A stretch of 59,112 bases of DNA from an uncultured Pseudomonadota bacterium (lineage in GTDB: Bacteria; Myxococcota_A; UBA9160; PR03), in assembly GCA_900696485.1 (NCBI GenBank), contig CAADGG010000105.1, positions 1 through 59,112 of the forward strand. Reading direction: 5' to 3'. The position numbers and the translations under genes were made by a program. Below the pieces are notes generated by a model, which was not told where the DNA came from, did not search any database, and saw only the letters and a list, made by a program, of their open reading frames with translations. Of the stretch, positions 33,026 to 41,699 are shown piece by piece (position 1 is the stretch's first letter; each line of letters starts with the position of its first letter).

Positions 33026-34705
33026 ATGGGGATGAGCTGGGACGACGCGGCGGCCGCCATCACGGGACCCGACGGGCCCTTTCCGATCGGCCACGCCGAG
33101 GTATTCGGTCGGACCACGCGGGTGTTCCGGAACACCCCGCCGTCTTTGCGAGTGCTGTTCGCGGCGGCGCGCGGCCACGGGGATGCGCCGTTCCTGATCT
33201 TCGAAGACGAGCGCTGGAGCTTCGCCGACGTGATGGCGAAGTCCGACGCGCTGGCGGCCGCCCTCGTCCATCACTACGGCGTGGCGCCGGGCGACCGGGT
33301 CGCGATCGCGATGCGCAACTACCCGGAATGGGTCGTCGCGTTCGCCGCGATCACGTCGATCGGTGCGATCTCGGTGTCGCTGAACGCGTGGTGGACGACC
33401 GAGGAGTTCGAGTACGCGCTGCGCGACTCGGGCAGCCGCGTCGTCATCGCGGATCGCGAGCGCGTCGAGCGGATCGCACCGCTGCTGGCGGCACTGCCGA
33501 TCCGGACGCTCGCGGTCCGCTCGGATGGCCCGTTGCCGCACGGTGTCGACCGCTGGGAGGAGGTCGTCGTCGAGGGAGCCCCGCTGCCCGACGTCGAGAT
33601 CCACCCCGACATGGACGCCACGATCCTCTACACCTCGGGAACCACCGGTCACCCCAAAGGGGCCGTCTCGACGCACCGAGCCGTGTTGTCGGCGCTGCTC
33701 GCCTTCGCGTGCCGCGGGGCGATCAACGCGGCGATGGGCGCCGGCCCGCCGAAGCAGCACCCGTACCCGACCAGCTTCATCCTCGTCGTGCCGCTGTTCC
33801 ACGTGACCGGCTGCGTGCCGGTGATGCTGTCGTGCTTCGCGGCCGGCTACAAGCTGGTGTTCCTGTACAAGTGGGATCCCGCGCGTGCGCTCGAGCTGAT
33901 CGAGCGCGAGCGCGTGACGCAGTTCGTCGGGGTCCCGACGCAGGCGTGGGATCTGCTCGAGTGCCCGGAGTTCGAGCGCCGCGACACGTCGAGCCTGCTC
34001 AGTGTCGGCGGCGGCGGCGCGCCGGCCCCGCCCGAGCTGGTGCGTCGCGTCGAAAGCGGCTTTCGGACGGCCCGGCCCGGGATCGGCTACGGGATGACCG
34101 AGACCAACGCGTACGGCCCCAGCAACGCCGGCGACGACTATCTGCGCAAGCCGACGAGCTGCGGCCGTGTCGTCCCGGTCGTCGAGCTGCGGGTCACCGA
34201 CAGCGACGGTCGCGTGCTCGCGCCTGGCGAAGTCGGCGAGCTCTGGTTTCGCGGCCCGAACCTGATCCGCGGCTACTGGAACCAGCCGGAAGCGAGTGCC
34301 GAGACCCTCCGTGACGGTTGGCTGCGCAGCGGCGACATCGGCCGCATCGACGAGGAGGGCTTCGTCTACGTACAGGACCGCGCGAAGGACATGATCCTGC
34401 GCGCGGGCGAGAACATCTACTGCGCGGAGGTCGAGGCCGCCCTGTATCAACACCCGGGCGTGTACGAGGCCGCCGTGTTCGGCATCCCGCACGAACGACT
34501 CGGCGAGGAGGTCGCCGCCGCCATCGTGCCGAGGCCCGGCCAGAGCTTGTCTGGGGAATCGCTGCGCGCGTTCCTCGCCGAGCACCTCGCCCCGTTCAAG
34601 ATCCCGACCCGCATCGCCCTGCACAGCGAAGCGCTCCCGCGCAACCCGGCCGGCAAGGTCCTGAAGCGCGCGCTGCGCGATCAGCTCGCCTCCCGCCCGG
34701 CCTAG
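33026..34705 (+). CDS. AMP-binding acyl-CoA synthetase / ligase
   Basis: 559-aa ANL-superfamily enzyme that adenylates a carboxylic acid and transfers it to CoA. The P-loop is YTSGTTGHPKGAVSTH near residue 202. GYGMTETNAYGP near 353 holds the conserved T/E. RSGDIGRIDEEGFVYVQDR carries the hinge Asp, and NPAGKVLKRALRDQL near the C-terminus has the catalytic Lys. Chain length cannot be predicted; the overall look is of fatty or aromatic acyl-CoA ligases. ATG 33026 (or 33032) follows GACGAGGAG. The SNF2 gene starts 11 bp downstream, an odd functional neighbour. Confidence 0.9.
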   Translation: MGMSWDDAAAAITGPDGPFPIGHAEVFGRTTRVFRNTPPSLRVLFAAARGHGDAPFLIFEDERWSFADVMAKSDALAAALVHHYGVAPGDRVAIAMRNYPEWVVAFAAITSIGAISVSLNAWWTTEEFEYALRDSGSRVVIADRERVERIAPLLAALPIRTLAVRSDGPLPHGVDRWEEVVVEGAPLPDVEIHPDMDATILYTSGTTGHPKGAVSTHRAVLSALLAFACRGAINAAMGAGPPKQHPYPTSFILVVPLFHVTGCVPVMLSCFAAGYKLVFLYKWDPARALELIERERVTQFVGVPTQAWDLLECPEFERRDTSSLLSVGGGGAPAPPELVRRVESGFRTARPGIGYGMTETNAYGPSNAGDDYLRKPTSCGRVVPVVELRVTDSDGRVLAPGEVGELWFRGPNLIRGYWNQPEASAETLRDGWLRSGDIGRIDEEGFVYVQDRAKDMILRAGENIYCAEVEAALYQHPGVYEAAVFGIPHERLGEEVAAAIVPRPGQSLSGESLRAFLAEHLAPFKIPTRIALHSEALPRNPAGKVLKRALRDQLASRPA

Positions 34706-34716
34706 AGCGAGCGCGC

Positions 34717-37700
34717 GTGGCCCGGAACGGACCGATCCCGAGCCCGGGGAGCGCGCTGTTCGAGGCGATCCGCGACGCGGCGTCGCGGCGGGCGTGGTCA
34801 CGCGGGGTCGAACTGGTCCGGATGCAGGCCGTGACGGTCCAGCGCGACGGAAAACACGACGGAAAACACGAGTGGGAGCTGCGCGTCGCCGAGCCCGGCG
34901 CCGTCGTGGCGAGGACGGTGGCGTTCGAGCTCGCGGACACGACGTGGGACTGCGACTGCGGCGGCGACGAGGATCCGTGCGAGCACGTCGCGGCCGCGGC
35001 GATCGCCTGGAAGCGCGCGCAGGAGGGCGGGACCGCGCTGGCGGATCCGGACGCCCGCGGCGAGGGGTCCTTGCGCTACCGCCTGACACGCGAGCCGGGC
35101 GGGCTTTCCCTGTCTCGCGTGGTCGCGATGGCGGACGGGCGCGAGGAGGCGCTGGCCGTGCGGCTCCGGGCGCTCGCCGCCGGCCGTGTCAGCGGTCCAC
35201 GGGTGCGCGTGAACGAGATCGATCTCGCGATCGACGAGGCGCTCGACGATCCGCGCGGCGGACGCCTCACGCGCGCCGTCCTCGCGCGCGTGCTCCCGCT
35301 CCTGGCGCGCAGTGAGGCGCTGTCGCTCGATGGGGCGCCAGTCGGCTTCGATCCAGAGCCCGTGGCGCCGCAGGGGATCCTGGAAGACCACCCCGGCGGA
35401 TTCCGGCTGCGCGTCGAGCTGCTGCCCGGCGTGCAGGAGCGCATCGCCGATGGCTTCGTGCGCTGCGGCGACGTGCTGCGTCCGTTGCGCGAGACGCGCC
35501 TCAGCGGTCGCGAACTCGAGGAGCTGCCGCGCGGCGTCGTCTTCGCTCCCGAGCGTGCCAGCGAGCTGGCCAGCGAGATCCTCCCCGATCTCACCCGGCG
35601 CATCCCAGTCGACGTGCGGACGGCGCGGCTGCCGCGCGCAACGGCACGGCGCGAGCCGCCGCGGATCGCCCTGACGACGCGCCGCGACGGCGACGCCCTG
35701 CTCGTACGCGCGGACATCCTGTATGGCGAGCCGGCGCGTGCGCGCATCGAGGGTGAACGTCTGGTTCCGCTCGGAGGCGAGCTGCCGCTACGCGACGAGG
35801 CGGCGGAACGAGCGCTGGCCCGGCGCGTGCAGAGCGAGCTCGGACTGCCGGTGGGCGCCGAGCTCGTGCTGCGGGACGAAGAGGCGCTCGTCGCCGCCGA
35901 ACGCCTGCGCGGCTTTCCGGCCGACGTCCGCGGCGCCGCAGCGCACGAGTTCGTCCGTGCCGCGCCGATCCGCCCTCGTCTCGACACGACAGGAGGTCGG
36001 TTCGATCTGTGGTTCGAGACGGACCCCGCGAGGACGACAGCGCCAGCGGCGCCGGCCGCCGGCGGCCGCGCCGGCGCCGCCGCCGTCGTACAGGCCTGGC
36101 GCGAGAAGCGCTCGCTCGTGGCGCTGTCGGAAGGCACGGCGGGGGGCGGCTTCGGCGGTCTCGCGCCACTGCCTGTCGACTGGCTCGCGCGCCATGGCCG
36201 CGACGTCGCGGCGCTGCTCGAGCAGCGCCGTGCCGACGGATCGCTACCGCGCGCGGCGCTGCCGGACCTCGCGCGGCTCGCCGCCGTGCTCGGCGCAGAA
36301 GCGCCGGCCGAACTCGGTCCGCTCCGCGCCCTCGTCGACGGCTTCGATGCGATCCCGGCCGCCCCGCTGCCGACCGACCTGCGCGCCGAGCTGCGTCCGT
36401 ACCAGCGCACGGGCGTCGACTGGCTGTGCTTCCTGCGGGACGCCGAACTCGGCGCGCTGCTGGCCGACGACATGGGGCTCGGCAAGACGCTGCAGATCCT
36501 CGCTGCGCTGCCGGAACCGGGGCGCGGCCGCACGCTGGTCGTCTGCCCGACGAGCGTGCTCGACAACTGGGCCGAGGAGCTGCGCCGGTTCCGACCGGGC
36601 CTGTCGGTCTGCCTGCACCGCGGACCCGGACGCCGCCTCGATCCCGGCGCCGATGTGACCGTCACCAGCTATGCGCTGCTCCGCATCGATGCCGACGCGC
36701 TCGCCGCGGCGACGTGGGACATCGCCATCCTCGACGAAGCCCAGGCGATCAAGAATCCGGACAGCCAGACGGCCCGCGCAGCCTACGGACTGCGCGCGCG
36801 TTGGCGGGTCGCAGTGACCGGGACGCCGGTCGAGAACCGGCTCGCCGAGCTGTGGAGCCAGATGCAGTTCGCGAACCCGGGGCTGCTCGGTTCGCTCGCT
36901 TCCTTCCAGGAGCGCTGGGCAAGACCGATCGAGGCCGGCGAACCCGGCGTCGCGGCGTCGCTGCGACAACGGCTGCGGCCGTTCGTGCTGCGCCGCACCA
37001 AGCGCGTGGTGGCGCCGGAGCTCCCGGCGCGCACCGAGCGCGTGCTCCGCTGCGAACTCGATGCCGAGGAGCGCGCCGTCTACGACGCGATCCTGGCTGC
37101 GACACGACGCGATGTCGTCGAGCGAGTCGCCGCCGGCGGCAATCCGCTCGCGATCCTCGAAGCGCTGCTGCGGCTGCGCCAGGCGGCCTGCCATCGCGGA
37201 CTCATCCCGGGACAGACGGCGGAGCGCTCCTCGAAGCTGGATCTGCTGTTCGAGGAACTCGAGACGGCCGTCGCGGAGGGGCACAAGGCGCTGGTGTTCT
37301 CGCAATGGACGAGCCTGCTCGATCGTGTCGAACCGGGCCTGCGCAGTGCCGGGATCGCGTGGACGCGGCTCGATGGCTCGACGCGCGACCGGGCCGGCGT
37401 GATCGCACGCTTCCAGGACGAAGCGGGGCCGCCGGTCCTGCTCGTCTCGCTGCAGGCCGGGGGGACCGGACTCAACCTCACCGCCGCGGATCACGTCTTC
37501 CTGCTCGATCCCTGGTGGAATCCCGCCGTCGAGGACCAGGCTGCCGATCGTGCCCACCGCATCGGGCAGACGCGCCCGGTCGAGATCCACCGCCTCGTCG
37601 CGGCCGACACCGTCGAAGAGCGCGTCCTCGCCCTGCAACAGCACAAACGCCAACTCGCCACGGCCGCCCTCAGCGACGCCGCCCGTGCCACCACCCTCAC

Positions 37701-37731
37701 CCGCCAAGACCTCCTCGCCCTCCTCGACTGA
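34717..37731 (+). CDS. SWIM zinc-finger SNF2-family ATPase
   Basis: 1004-aa Swi2/Snf2-type DNA translocase. The N-terminal SWIM motif CDCGGDEDPCEH near residues 78-90 (C-x-C-x6-C-x-H) implies nucleic-acid or protein binding. The ATPase core has Walker A DDMGLGKT near 583, DEAQ near 672, GTPVENRLAELW, and in lobe 2 LVSLQAGGTGLNLTAADHV and QAADRAHRIGQTRPVEIHRL. The role is likely DNA repair or transcription recycling (inference; RapA-type is possible). GTG start 11 bp after the ligase stop. A 12-bp in-frame repeat at about 34849-34872 encodes DGKHDGKH. Confidence 0.9.
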   Translation: MARNGPIPSPGSALFEAIRDAASRRAWSRGVELVRMQAVTVQRDGKHDGKHEWELRVAEPGAVVARTVAFELADTTWDCDCGGDEDPCEHVAAAAIAWKRAQEGGTALADPDARGEGSLRYRLTREPGGLSLSRVVAMADGREEALAVRLRALAAGRVSGPRVRVNEIDLAIDEALDDPRGGRLTRAVLARVLPLLARSEALSLDGAPVGFDPEPVAPQGILEDHPGGFRLRVELLPGVQERIADGFVRCGDVLRPLRETRLSGRELEELPRGVVFAPERASELASEILPDLTRRIPVDVRTARLPRATARREPPRIALTTRRDGDALLVRADILYGEPARARIEGERLVPLGGELPLRDEAAERALARRVQSELGLPVGAELVLRDEEALVAAERLRGFPADVRGAAAHEFVRAAPIRPRLDTTGGRFDLWFETDPARTTAPAAPAAGGRAGAAAVVQAWREKRSLVALSEGTAGGGFGGLAPLPVDWLARHGRDVAALLEQRRADGSLPRAALPDLARLAAVLGAEAPAELGPLRALVDGFDAIPAAPLPTDLRAELRPYQRTGVDWLCFLRDAELGALLADDMGLGKTLQILAALPEPGRGRTLVVCPTSVLDNWAEELRRFRPGLSVCLHRGPGRRLDPGADVTVTSYALLRIDADALAAATWDIAILDEAQAIKNPDSQTARAAYGLRARWRVAVTGTPVENRLAELWSQMQFANPGLLGSLASFQERWARPIEAGEPGVAASLRQRLRPFVLRRTKRVVAPELPARTERVLRCELDAEERAVYDAILAATRRDVVERVAAGGNPLAILEALLRLRQAACHRGLIPGQTAERSSKLDLLFEELETAVAEGHKALVFSQWTSLLDRVEPGLRSAGIAWTRLDGSTRDRAGVIARFQDEAGPPVLLVSLQAGGTGLNLTAADHVFLLDPWWNPAVEDQAADRAHRIGQTRPVEIHRLVAADTVEERVLALQQHKRQLATAALSDAARATTLTRQDLLALLD

Positions 37732-37749
37732 CCCCCCGCCATCAAGAAA

Positions 37750-37786
37750 GTCAAGAAAGGGGTCGGGTTGGATTCGTCAACTTTTA
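37750..37786 (+). repeat. REP copy, left end of RAYT unit
   Basis: Core AAGAAAGGGGTCGGGTT followed by GGATTCGTCAACTTTT. The complement of its tail supplies the TGA stop and last codons of the transposase gene. Confidence 0.9.
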
Positions 37787-38571
37787 CCGCCGAGACGGGC
37801 CCAGAGGGCTTGTCGCGAGACGCCGAGCGCCCGCGAGATCGTACCGGCCCGCAAGCCCAGCTCGCTGCGGGCGCGCTGGGCGATGACGATGCGTGCGTAC
37901 GACTCCGCTCTCTTCCGGACACCCTGGCAGACCGCTGTCGAGTCGACACCGAGTTCGCGGCAGACCGAGTCGATGAGTGCGTCGAGAGCGCACGGGGCCG
38001 GGGAAGCCGGCTCGGCCGCACCGAGCGCCATGAACGCGCACAGCTCGCGCCGCGCCACCTCCGGCGACGAATCGAACAGCTCGAGCGTGTCGCCGACGCC
38101 GTGGAACGCTTCAGCCGGCCGGGCCCCCACCAGCGCGGCATGGCCCGTCCACGGCCACGCGGCCAGCGCCTCGACGCTCGCGACCGATCCCGCGTCGATG
38201 GGGTTCCGGTGCACGTACCGGATCAACGTCAGCAGGTACGCATCATCGTCTACCCGACGCTCGCCGTAGCGCGACTCGAACACGTACCCGGACCGCCCGT
38301 AGCGATCGTTGAAGTACCGGCCGAACGCCGTCCCGACGCGCTGCATGACGCGAGCCAGCGGCCGATGCCCGGTCCGGATGACGAGATGGAGGTGATTCGC
38401 CTGCACCGACCACGCGAAGCAGCCGGCCCCCTCTTCAGGCAGTACCCTGCCGAGAGCATCGAGCGCGGCTCGGCGGTCCTGGTCATCGAGAAACAGGTCT
38501 CGTCGGTCGATGCCTCGGGCGAAGACATGGTGCACGACGCCGGGGGCATCGAGCCGAGGTCTGCGCGGCAC
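37777..38571 (-). CDS. REP-associated tyrosine transposase (RAYT, Y1/IS200-like)
   Basis: 264-aa HUH nuclease of the TnpA_REP family. The HUH motif is NHLHLVI in WSVQANHLHLVIRTG near residue 70. The catalytic Tyr is expected in YVFESRYGERRVDDDAYLL, followed by LIRYVHRNPIDAG. The C-terminal 60 residues (LGLRAGTISRALGVSRQALW) look like a DnaA-type helix-turn-helix, found in many RAYTs. GTG 38571 is chosen for GGGGAGA 7 nt upstream and because the frame further upstream runs through the right REP. Its TGA lies within the left REP. All core motifs look intact, so it may be active. Confidence 0.9.
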   Translation of the reverse strand: MPRRPRLDAPGVVHHVFARGIDRRDLFLDDQDRRAALDALGRVLPEEGAGCFAWSVQANHLHLVIRTGHRPLARVMQRVGTAFGRYFNDRYGRSGYVFESRYGERRVDDDAYLLTLIRYVHRNPIDAGSVASVEALAAWPWTGHAALVGARPAEAFHGVGDTLELFDSSPEVARRELCAFMALGAAEPASPAPCALDALIDSVCRELGVDSTAVCQGVRKRAESYARIVIAQRARSELGLRAGTISRALGVSRQALWARLGGKS

Positions 38572-38637
38572 GCGGGGTCTCCCCGGGACCTCGGGGCGCC
38601 AACAGAGAAGCAGGCTCGCGCGACGCGTGCAAGGGCG

Positions 38638-38675
38638 CGAAAAGTTGACAATTCCAACCCGACCCCTTTCTTGAC
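38638..38675 (-). repeat. REP copy, right end of RAYT unit
   Basis: Inverse-orientation REP (AAAAGTTGACAATTCC then the complement of the core). It ends 23 bp before the start of the histone-fold gene on +. Confidence 0.9.
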
Positions 38676-38698
38676 GACGGGGTGGGGAGGGGGATGGG

Positions 38699-39184
38699 AT
38701 GGAGCGGTGGCGACGGTGTAGTTCTTGTAAGGAACCGCTGGGGTTCGGAGCGGAGTACTGGGCGTGCAATGTGTCGACGTGCAACCGCGGGCGGACGGCG
38801 CTGGTGTTCTGCTCGGTGTCGTGTTGGGATGCGCATCTCGCCGTGGTGCCGCATCGGGAATCCTGGGCCGTCGAGCGGCGCGCCCCGTCACGCGAGCAGT
38901 GGGAGCACGAGCAGGCGGCGGCGACCGGAAGCCCGAAGGCCGAACGCCCGGCGCCGCGCCGGATCCTGCCGCCGCCGGCCGCCGCCACACCGGATCCGCT
39001 CGCGCACGAGGTGCTGATCGTGACGTCGAAGCTCAAGGCCTACATCCGCGCGCGCTCCGGCATGAGCACGTCGGATCGCTGCGTCGATCCGCTCTCCGAC
39101 GCCGTGCGCGAACTCGCCGATCGCGCCATCGAGAAGGCGCGCGCGGAGGGCCGCAAGACGGTGCTCGACCGTGACTTCGATTGA
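38699..39184 (+). CDS. Zinc-finger protein with C-terminal histone-fold-like domain
   Basis: 161 aa in two parts. Residues 7-52 hold C7, C10, C23, C28, C38, C42, H46 and H52 (RCSSC, WACNVSTC, FCSVSCWDAH), enough ligands for two zinc ions in a ZZ- or RING-like arrangement. Residues 60-100 are a Pro/Ala/Arg linker. Residues about 104-160 (SKLKAYIRARSGMSTSD, then LSDAVRELADRAIEKARAEG, then RKTVLDRDF) follow the helix-loop-long helix-RKT-loop pattern of archaeal histones, where the long helix is followed by GRKT and an acidic short helix. ATG 38699 has GGGGAGGGGG upstream. Not visibly regulated; MTA phosphorylase follows after 10 bp. Confidence 0.75.
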   Translation: MERWRRCSSCKEPLGFGAEYWACNVSTCNRGRTALVFCSVSCWDAHLAVVPHRESWAVERRAPSREQWEHEQAAATGSPKAERPAPRRILPPPAAATPDPLAHEVLIVTSKLKAYIRARSGMSTSDRCVDPLSDAVRELADRAIEKARAEGRKTVLDRDFD

Positions 39185-39194
39185 GCCGCACGCG

Positions 39195-39956
39195 ATGGAG
39201 TCCACTTCGACGCGCATCGGGATCATCGGCGGCTCGGGACTCGACGACCCGCAGATCCTGCTCGACGCACGCGACGAACAGGTCGTGACGCCGTGGGGGG
39301 AGCCCAGCTCTCCGCTGCGCCATGGCCACATCGCCGGCGTCCCGTGCGTGCTGCTCGCGCGGCACGGTCGCGAGCACCGGATCCCGCCGACCTTCGTGAA
39401 CAACCGCGCCAATCTGCACGCGCTGCGCGCGGCGGGCTGTACATACCTGTTCGCGACGACGGCGGTCGGCAGCTTGCGCCAGGAGATCGGCCGCGGCGAC
39501 CTGGTGATCCTCGATCAGTTCCTCGACTTCACGCGCCTGCGACCCCTGAGCTTCCACGAGCACTTCGAGCCCGGCCAGGCGGCCCACACGCCGATGGCCG
39601 ACCCGTTCGATGCGTCGCTGCGCAGCCGACTGATCGCCGCCGCGCGAGCCCTTGCGCTTCCGCATCACGCGCGCGGCACCGTGGTCACGATCGAAGGCCC
39701 GCGCTTCTCGACGCGGGCCGAGTCCCGGATGTTCCAAAGCTGGGGCGCCGACGTGATCAACATGTCGACGGCGCCCGAGTGTGCGCTGGCGGCCGAAGCC
39801 GGTCTCCCGTATGCCGCCATCGCGATGGCGACCGATTACGACTGCTGGAAGGAAGACGAAGCGCCTGTCACATGGAGCGAGATCACGCGGATCTTCGCGG
39901 CCAACGTCGATTCCGTCGTGAAGCTGCTCTCGCATACTCTCACGCGGCTGCGCTGA
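39195..39956 (+). CDS. mtnP: S-methyl-5'-thioadenosine phosphorylase
   Basis: 253-aa trimeric purine nucleoside phosphorylase-type enzyme that splits MTA into adenine and methylthioribose-1-phosphate (methionine salvage). Signature features are IGIIGGSGLDD at the N-terminus, HGREHRIPPTFVNNRANL, TIEGPRFSTRAESRMFQ with the phosphate-binding Arg, ADVINMSTAPECALAAEAG, and ATDYDCWKEDEAPV, where the DYDCW aspartates contact the purine. ATG 39195 is chosen; a GTG at 39171 would overlap the histone-fold gene by 14 bp. Confidence 0.95.
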   Translation: MESTSTRIGIIGGSGLDDPQILLDARDEQVVTPWGEPSSPLRHGHIAGVPCVLLARHGREHRIPPTFVNNRANLHALRAAGCTYLFATTAVGSLRQEIGRGDLVILDQFLDFTRLRPLSFHEHFEPGQAAHTPMADPFDASLRSRLIAAARALALPHHARGTVVTIEGPRFSTRAESRMFQSWGADVINMSTAPECALAAEAGLPYAAIAMATDYDCWKEDEAPVTWSEITRIFAANVDSVVKLLSHTLTRLR

Positions 39957-40041
39957 CTCCGCCGTTCGACGCGCGCACCCACCCCCACCGGCCGGACCCG
40001 CATGACGATGCCATGCCGCCGGTGGATCGCCGAGGACCGAG

Positions 40042-40473
40042 ATGCCGCTCCGGGATCTGCATGTGGGACGACGCCGGGTGCTGCCGCGCCAGCTGCTCAC
40101 GCAACGCTTCGCGCGCTCCGGCGGGGCCGGCGGCCAGCACGTCAACAAGGTCGAGACCAAGGTGGAGCTGCGCCTCGATCTCGACGGCGCCGAAGCCATC
40201 CTCGGACCCGTCGGGACGGAACGCGTGCGCACGCGCCTGGCCGGCCGGCTCGACGCCAGCGGACGGCTGCGCATCACCTGCGACGAGCACCGCGAGCGCG
40301 GACGCAATCTCGACACGGCCCTCGAGCGGCTCGAGGCCTTGCTGTCCGACGCGTTGCGACCGCCGCGACCCCGGCGCCCGACGCGGCCGACGCGCGCGTC
40401 CAAGGAACGCCGCCTCGCTACCAAGCGCCGGCGTTCGCAGCGAAAGCGCGAGCGCGGCACCGGCGACGACTGA
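40042..40473 (+). CDS. arfB: Peptidyl-tRNA hydrolase ArfB (release-factor-like rescue protein)
   Basis: 143-aa RF-1-domain protein without codon-recognition domains. The catalytic GGQ loop is FARSGGAGGQHVNKVETKVEL near residues 25-45. The C-terminus is a basic tail (KERRLATKRRRSQRKRERG) of the kind that enters the empty mRNA channel of stalled ribosomes. It frees non-stop ribosomes by hydrolysing peptidyl-tRNA (family knowledge). ATG 40042 fits the usual start; transcription is probably with or just after mtnP. Confidence 0.92.
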   Translation: MPLRDLHVGRRRVLPRQLLTQRFARSGGAGGQHVNKVETKVELRLDLDGAEAILGPVGTERVRTRLAGRLDASGRLRITCDEHRERGRNLDTALERLEALLSDALRPPRPRRPTRPTRASKERRLATKRRRSQRKRERGTGDD

Positions 40474-40565
40474 CCGAGAGGCGGCAACCTCCGCCGGACC
40501 GTCGACCTCCGCTCACCGCCGCTCCCCCCACGCTCTCTCCCGGTTGGCCCGCGTGGCGCGACGGG

Positions 40566-40571
40566 TATGCT
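40566..40571 (+). promoter_or_regulatory. Candidate -10 element for the flippase-like gene
   Basis: TATGCT preceded by GGG, eight bases before the ATG at 40580. Predicts a leaderless or nearly leaderless message. Identical hexamers lie at 52433 and 29464. Confidence 0.45.
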
Positions 40572-40579
40572 CCGTCACC

Positions 40580-41566
40580 ATGGCCGCTTTCGAGCACCAG
40601 CGCTGGCGACACGTCCTGCCCTGGCTGATCTCCGCGCTGCTGCTCGCCTACGTGTTCGGCTGGGCCACGGACTGGCCGCGGCTCTACGAGGCGCTCCGCG
40701 CCGCGCACGTTCCGCTGTTCCTGGCCTTCGCGACGCTGGACCGCCTCGCGTTCTTCGCGGTCTGGACCTGGCTGCAGGCGATCGCGCTGCGCCGCTTCGT
40801 CGCGCACGTGCCGATCCGCTCGGTGTTCGCCGTGCGCGGCGGCTCGGAGCTGATCCGGACCGTCAGCAATCCCGCATCGGACGCCGCCTTCTTCGTCGGC
40901 CTGGCCCAGCTCACCGGCGGCCGGCTCGACGCTGTGATCAGCGCCGCGCTCGGGCCCGCCCTCGTCCACTTCCTCGTCATGCTGCTGGTGATGACCGTCG
41001 CCCTGCCGTTCGTGGACGGGGGGTTCGCCGCGAACCGCGGCACGTGGGGGACGGCGGGCACGCTGTGGGGCCTCTTCGTCGGCCTCGCCATCGCCGTTCG
41101 GCTGTCGGCCAGCCGCCGGCTCCCGATCCCGGGGCTCGACGGCCTGCGGGACTGGCTGGGGCGCTTCTCCCTGCGCGAACTCCGCCCGTTCTTCTGGGGG
41201 TTCCTCGGCCTCACGCTCTTCGACATCGGGATCCAGGGCCTCGCGTCGCGCGCGTTCGGGATCGAGATCGGCTGGATCGAGCTGGCCGCGCGGATCCCGA
41301 TGCTCTACCTGGCGCTGTCGATCCCGACGCTCGGCAATTTCGGCACCCGCGAGGTGGCCTGGGCGTCGCTGTTCGCCGACTTCGGCGAGCGCGACGAGCT
41401 GCTGGCCTATGCGCTCGGTGTGAATGCGGTCTTCTTGCTGATCAATCTGCTGCTCGGCCTGATCTTCCTCCCGCGCGCCCTGCAGCTCGTCGCGGCGGTG
41501 CGCCGGGCCCGGCGCCACGGAGACCCGGTTCCCGAGCGTCTGCTACGCGACCCGACGGATCTGTGA
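40580..41566 (+). CDS. Flippase-like membrane protein (LPG synthase TM-domain family)
   Basis: 328 aa, about seven or eight TM helices, resembling the lysylphosphatidylglycerol-synthase transmembrane family (PF03706, also called UPF0104). The family hallmark near the C-terminus, a proline-rich turn followed by G-x-R-E, appears as SIPTLGNFGTREVAWASLF. RGGSELIRTVSNPASDAAFF and ALGPALVHFLVMLLVM are earlier conserved-type segments. There is no aminoacyl-transferase domain, so lipid transfer rather than LPG synthesis is likely. Confidence 0.75.
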   Translation: MAAFEHQRWRHVLPWLISALLLAYVFGWATDWPRLYEALRAAHVPLFLAFATLDRLAFFAVWTWLQAIALRRFVAHVPIRSVFAVRGGSELIRTVSNPASDAAFFVGLAQLTGGRLDAVISAALGPALVHFLVMLLVMTVALPFVDGGFAANRGTWGTAGTLWGLFVGLAIAVRLSASRRLPIPGLDGLRDWLGRFSLRELRPFFWGFLGLTLFDIGIQGLASRAFGIEIGWIELAARIPMLYLALSIPTLGNFGTREVAWASLFADFGERDELLAYALGVNAVFLLINLLLGLIFLPRALQLVAAVRRARRHGDPVPERLLRDPTDL

Positions 41567-41699
41567 ATCCGAACGGTGGCGCGTCCGCGCCGAGCGCGGC
41601 AGCTTGCGACGCCATGAGGCTCCCGTCGATGGCAGGCCTGCCGACGCCTCCCGACGACCGGTCGGGGGTTCGTTGAGCACGCGGGGAGACGAGTTCCCG

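Larger units (their letters stand above)
37750..38675. mobile_element. RAYT unit: transposase bounded by inverted REP copies
   Basis: A REP on + at 37750-37786 and its inverse at 38638-38675 bracket a single Y1-type transposase gene on the minus strand. This is the organisation of REP-associated tyrosine transposases, which are thought to disperse REP/BIME sequences. The right copy differs slightly (ACAATTCC instead of ACGAATCC). Bases 37742-37750 repeat part of the core (TCAAGAAAG), suggesting a partial duplication at the left edge. Confidence 0.85.
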
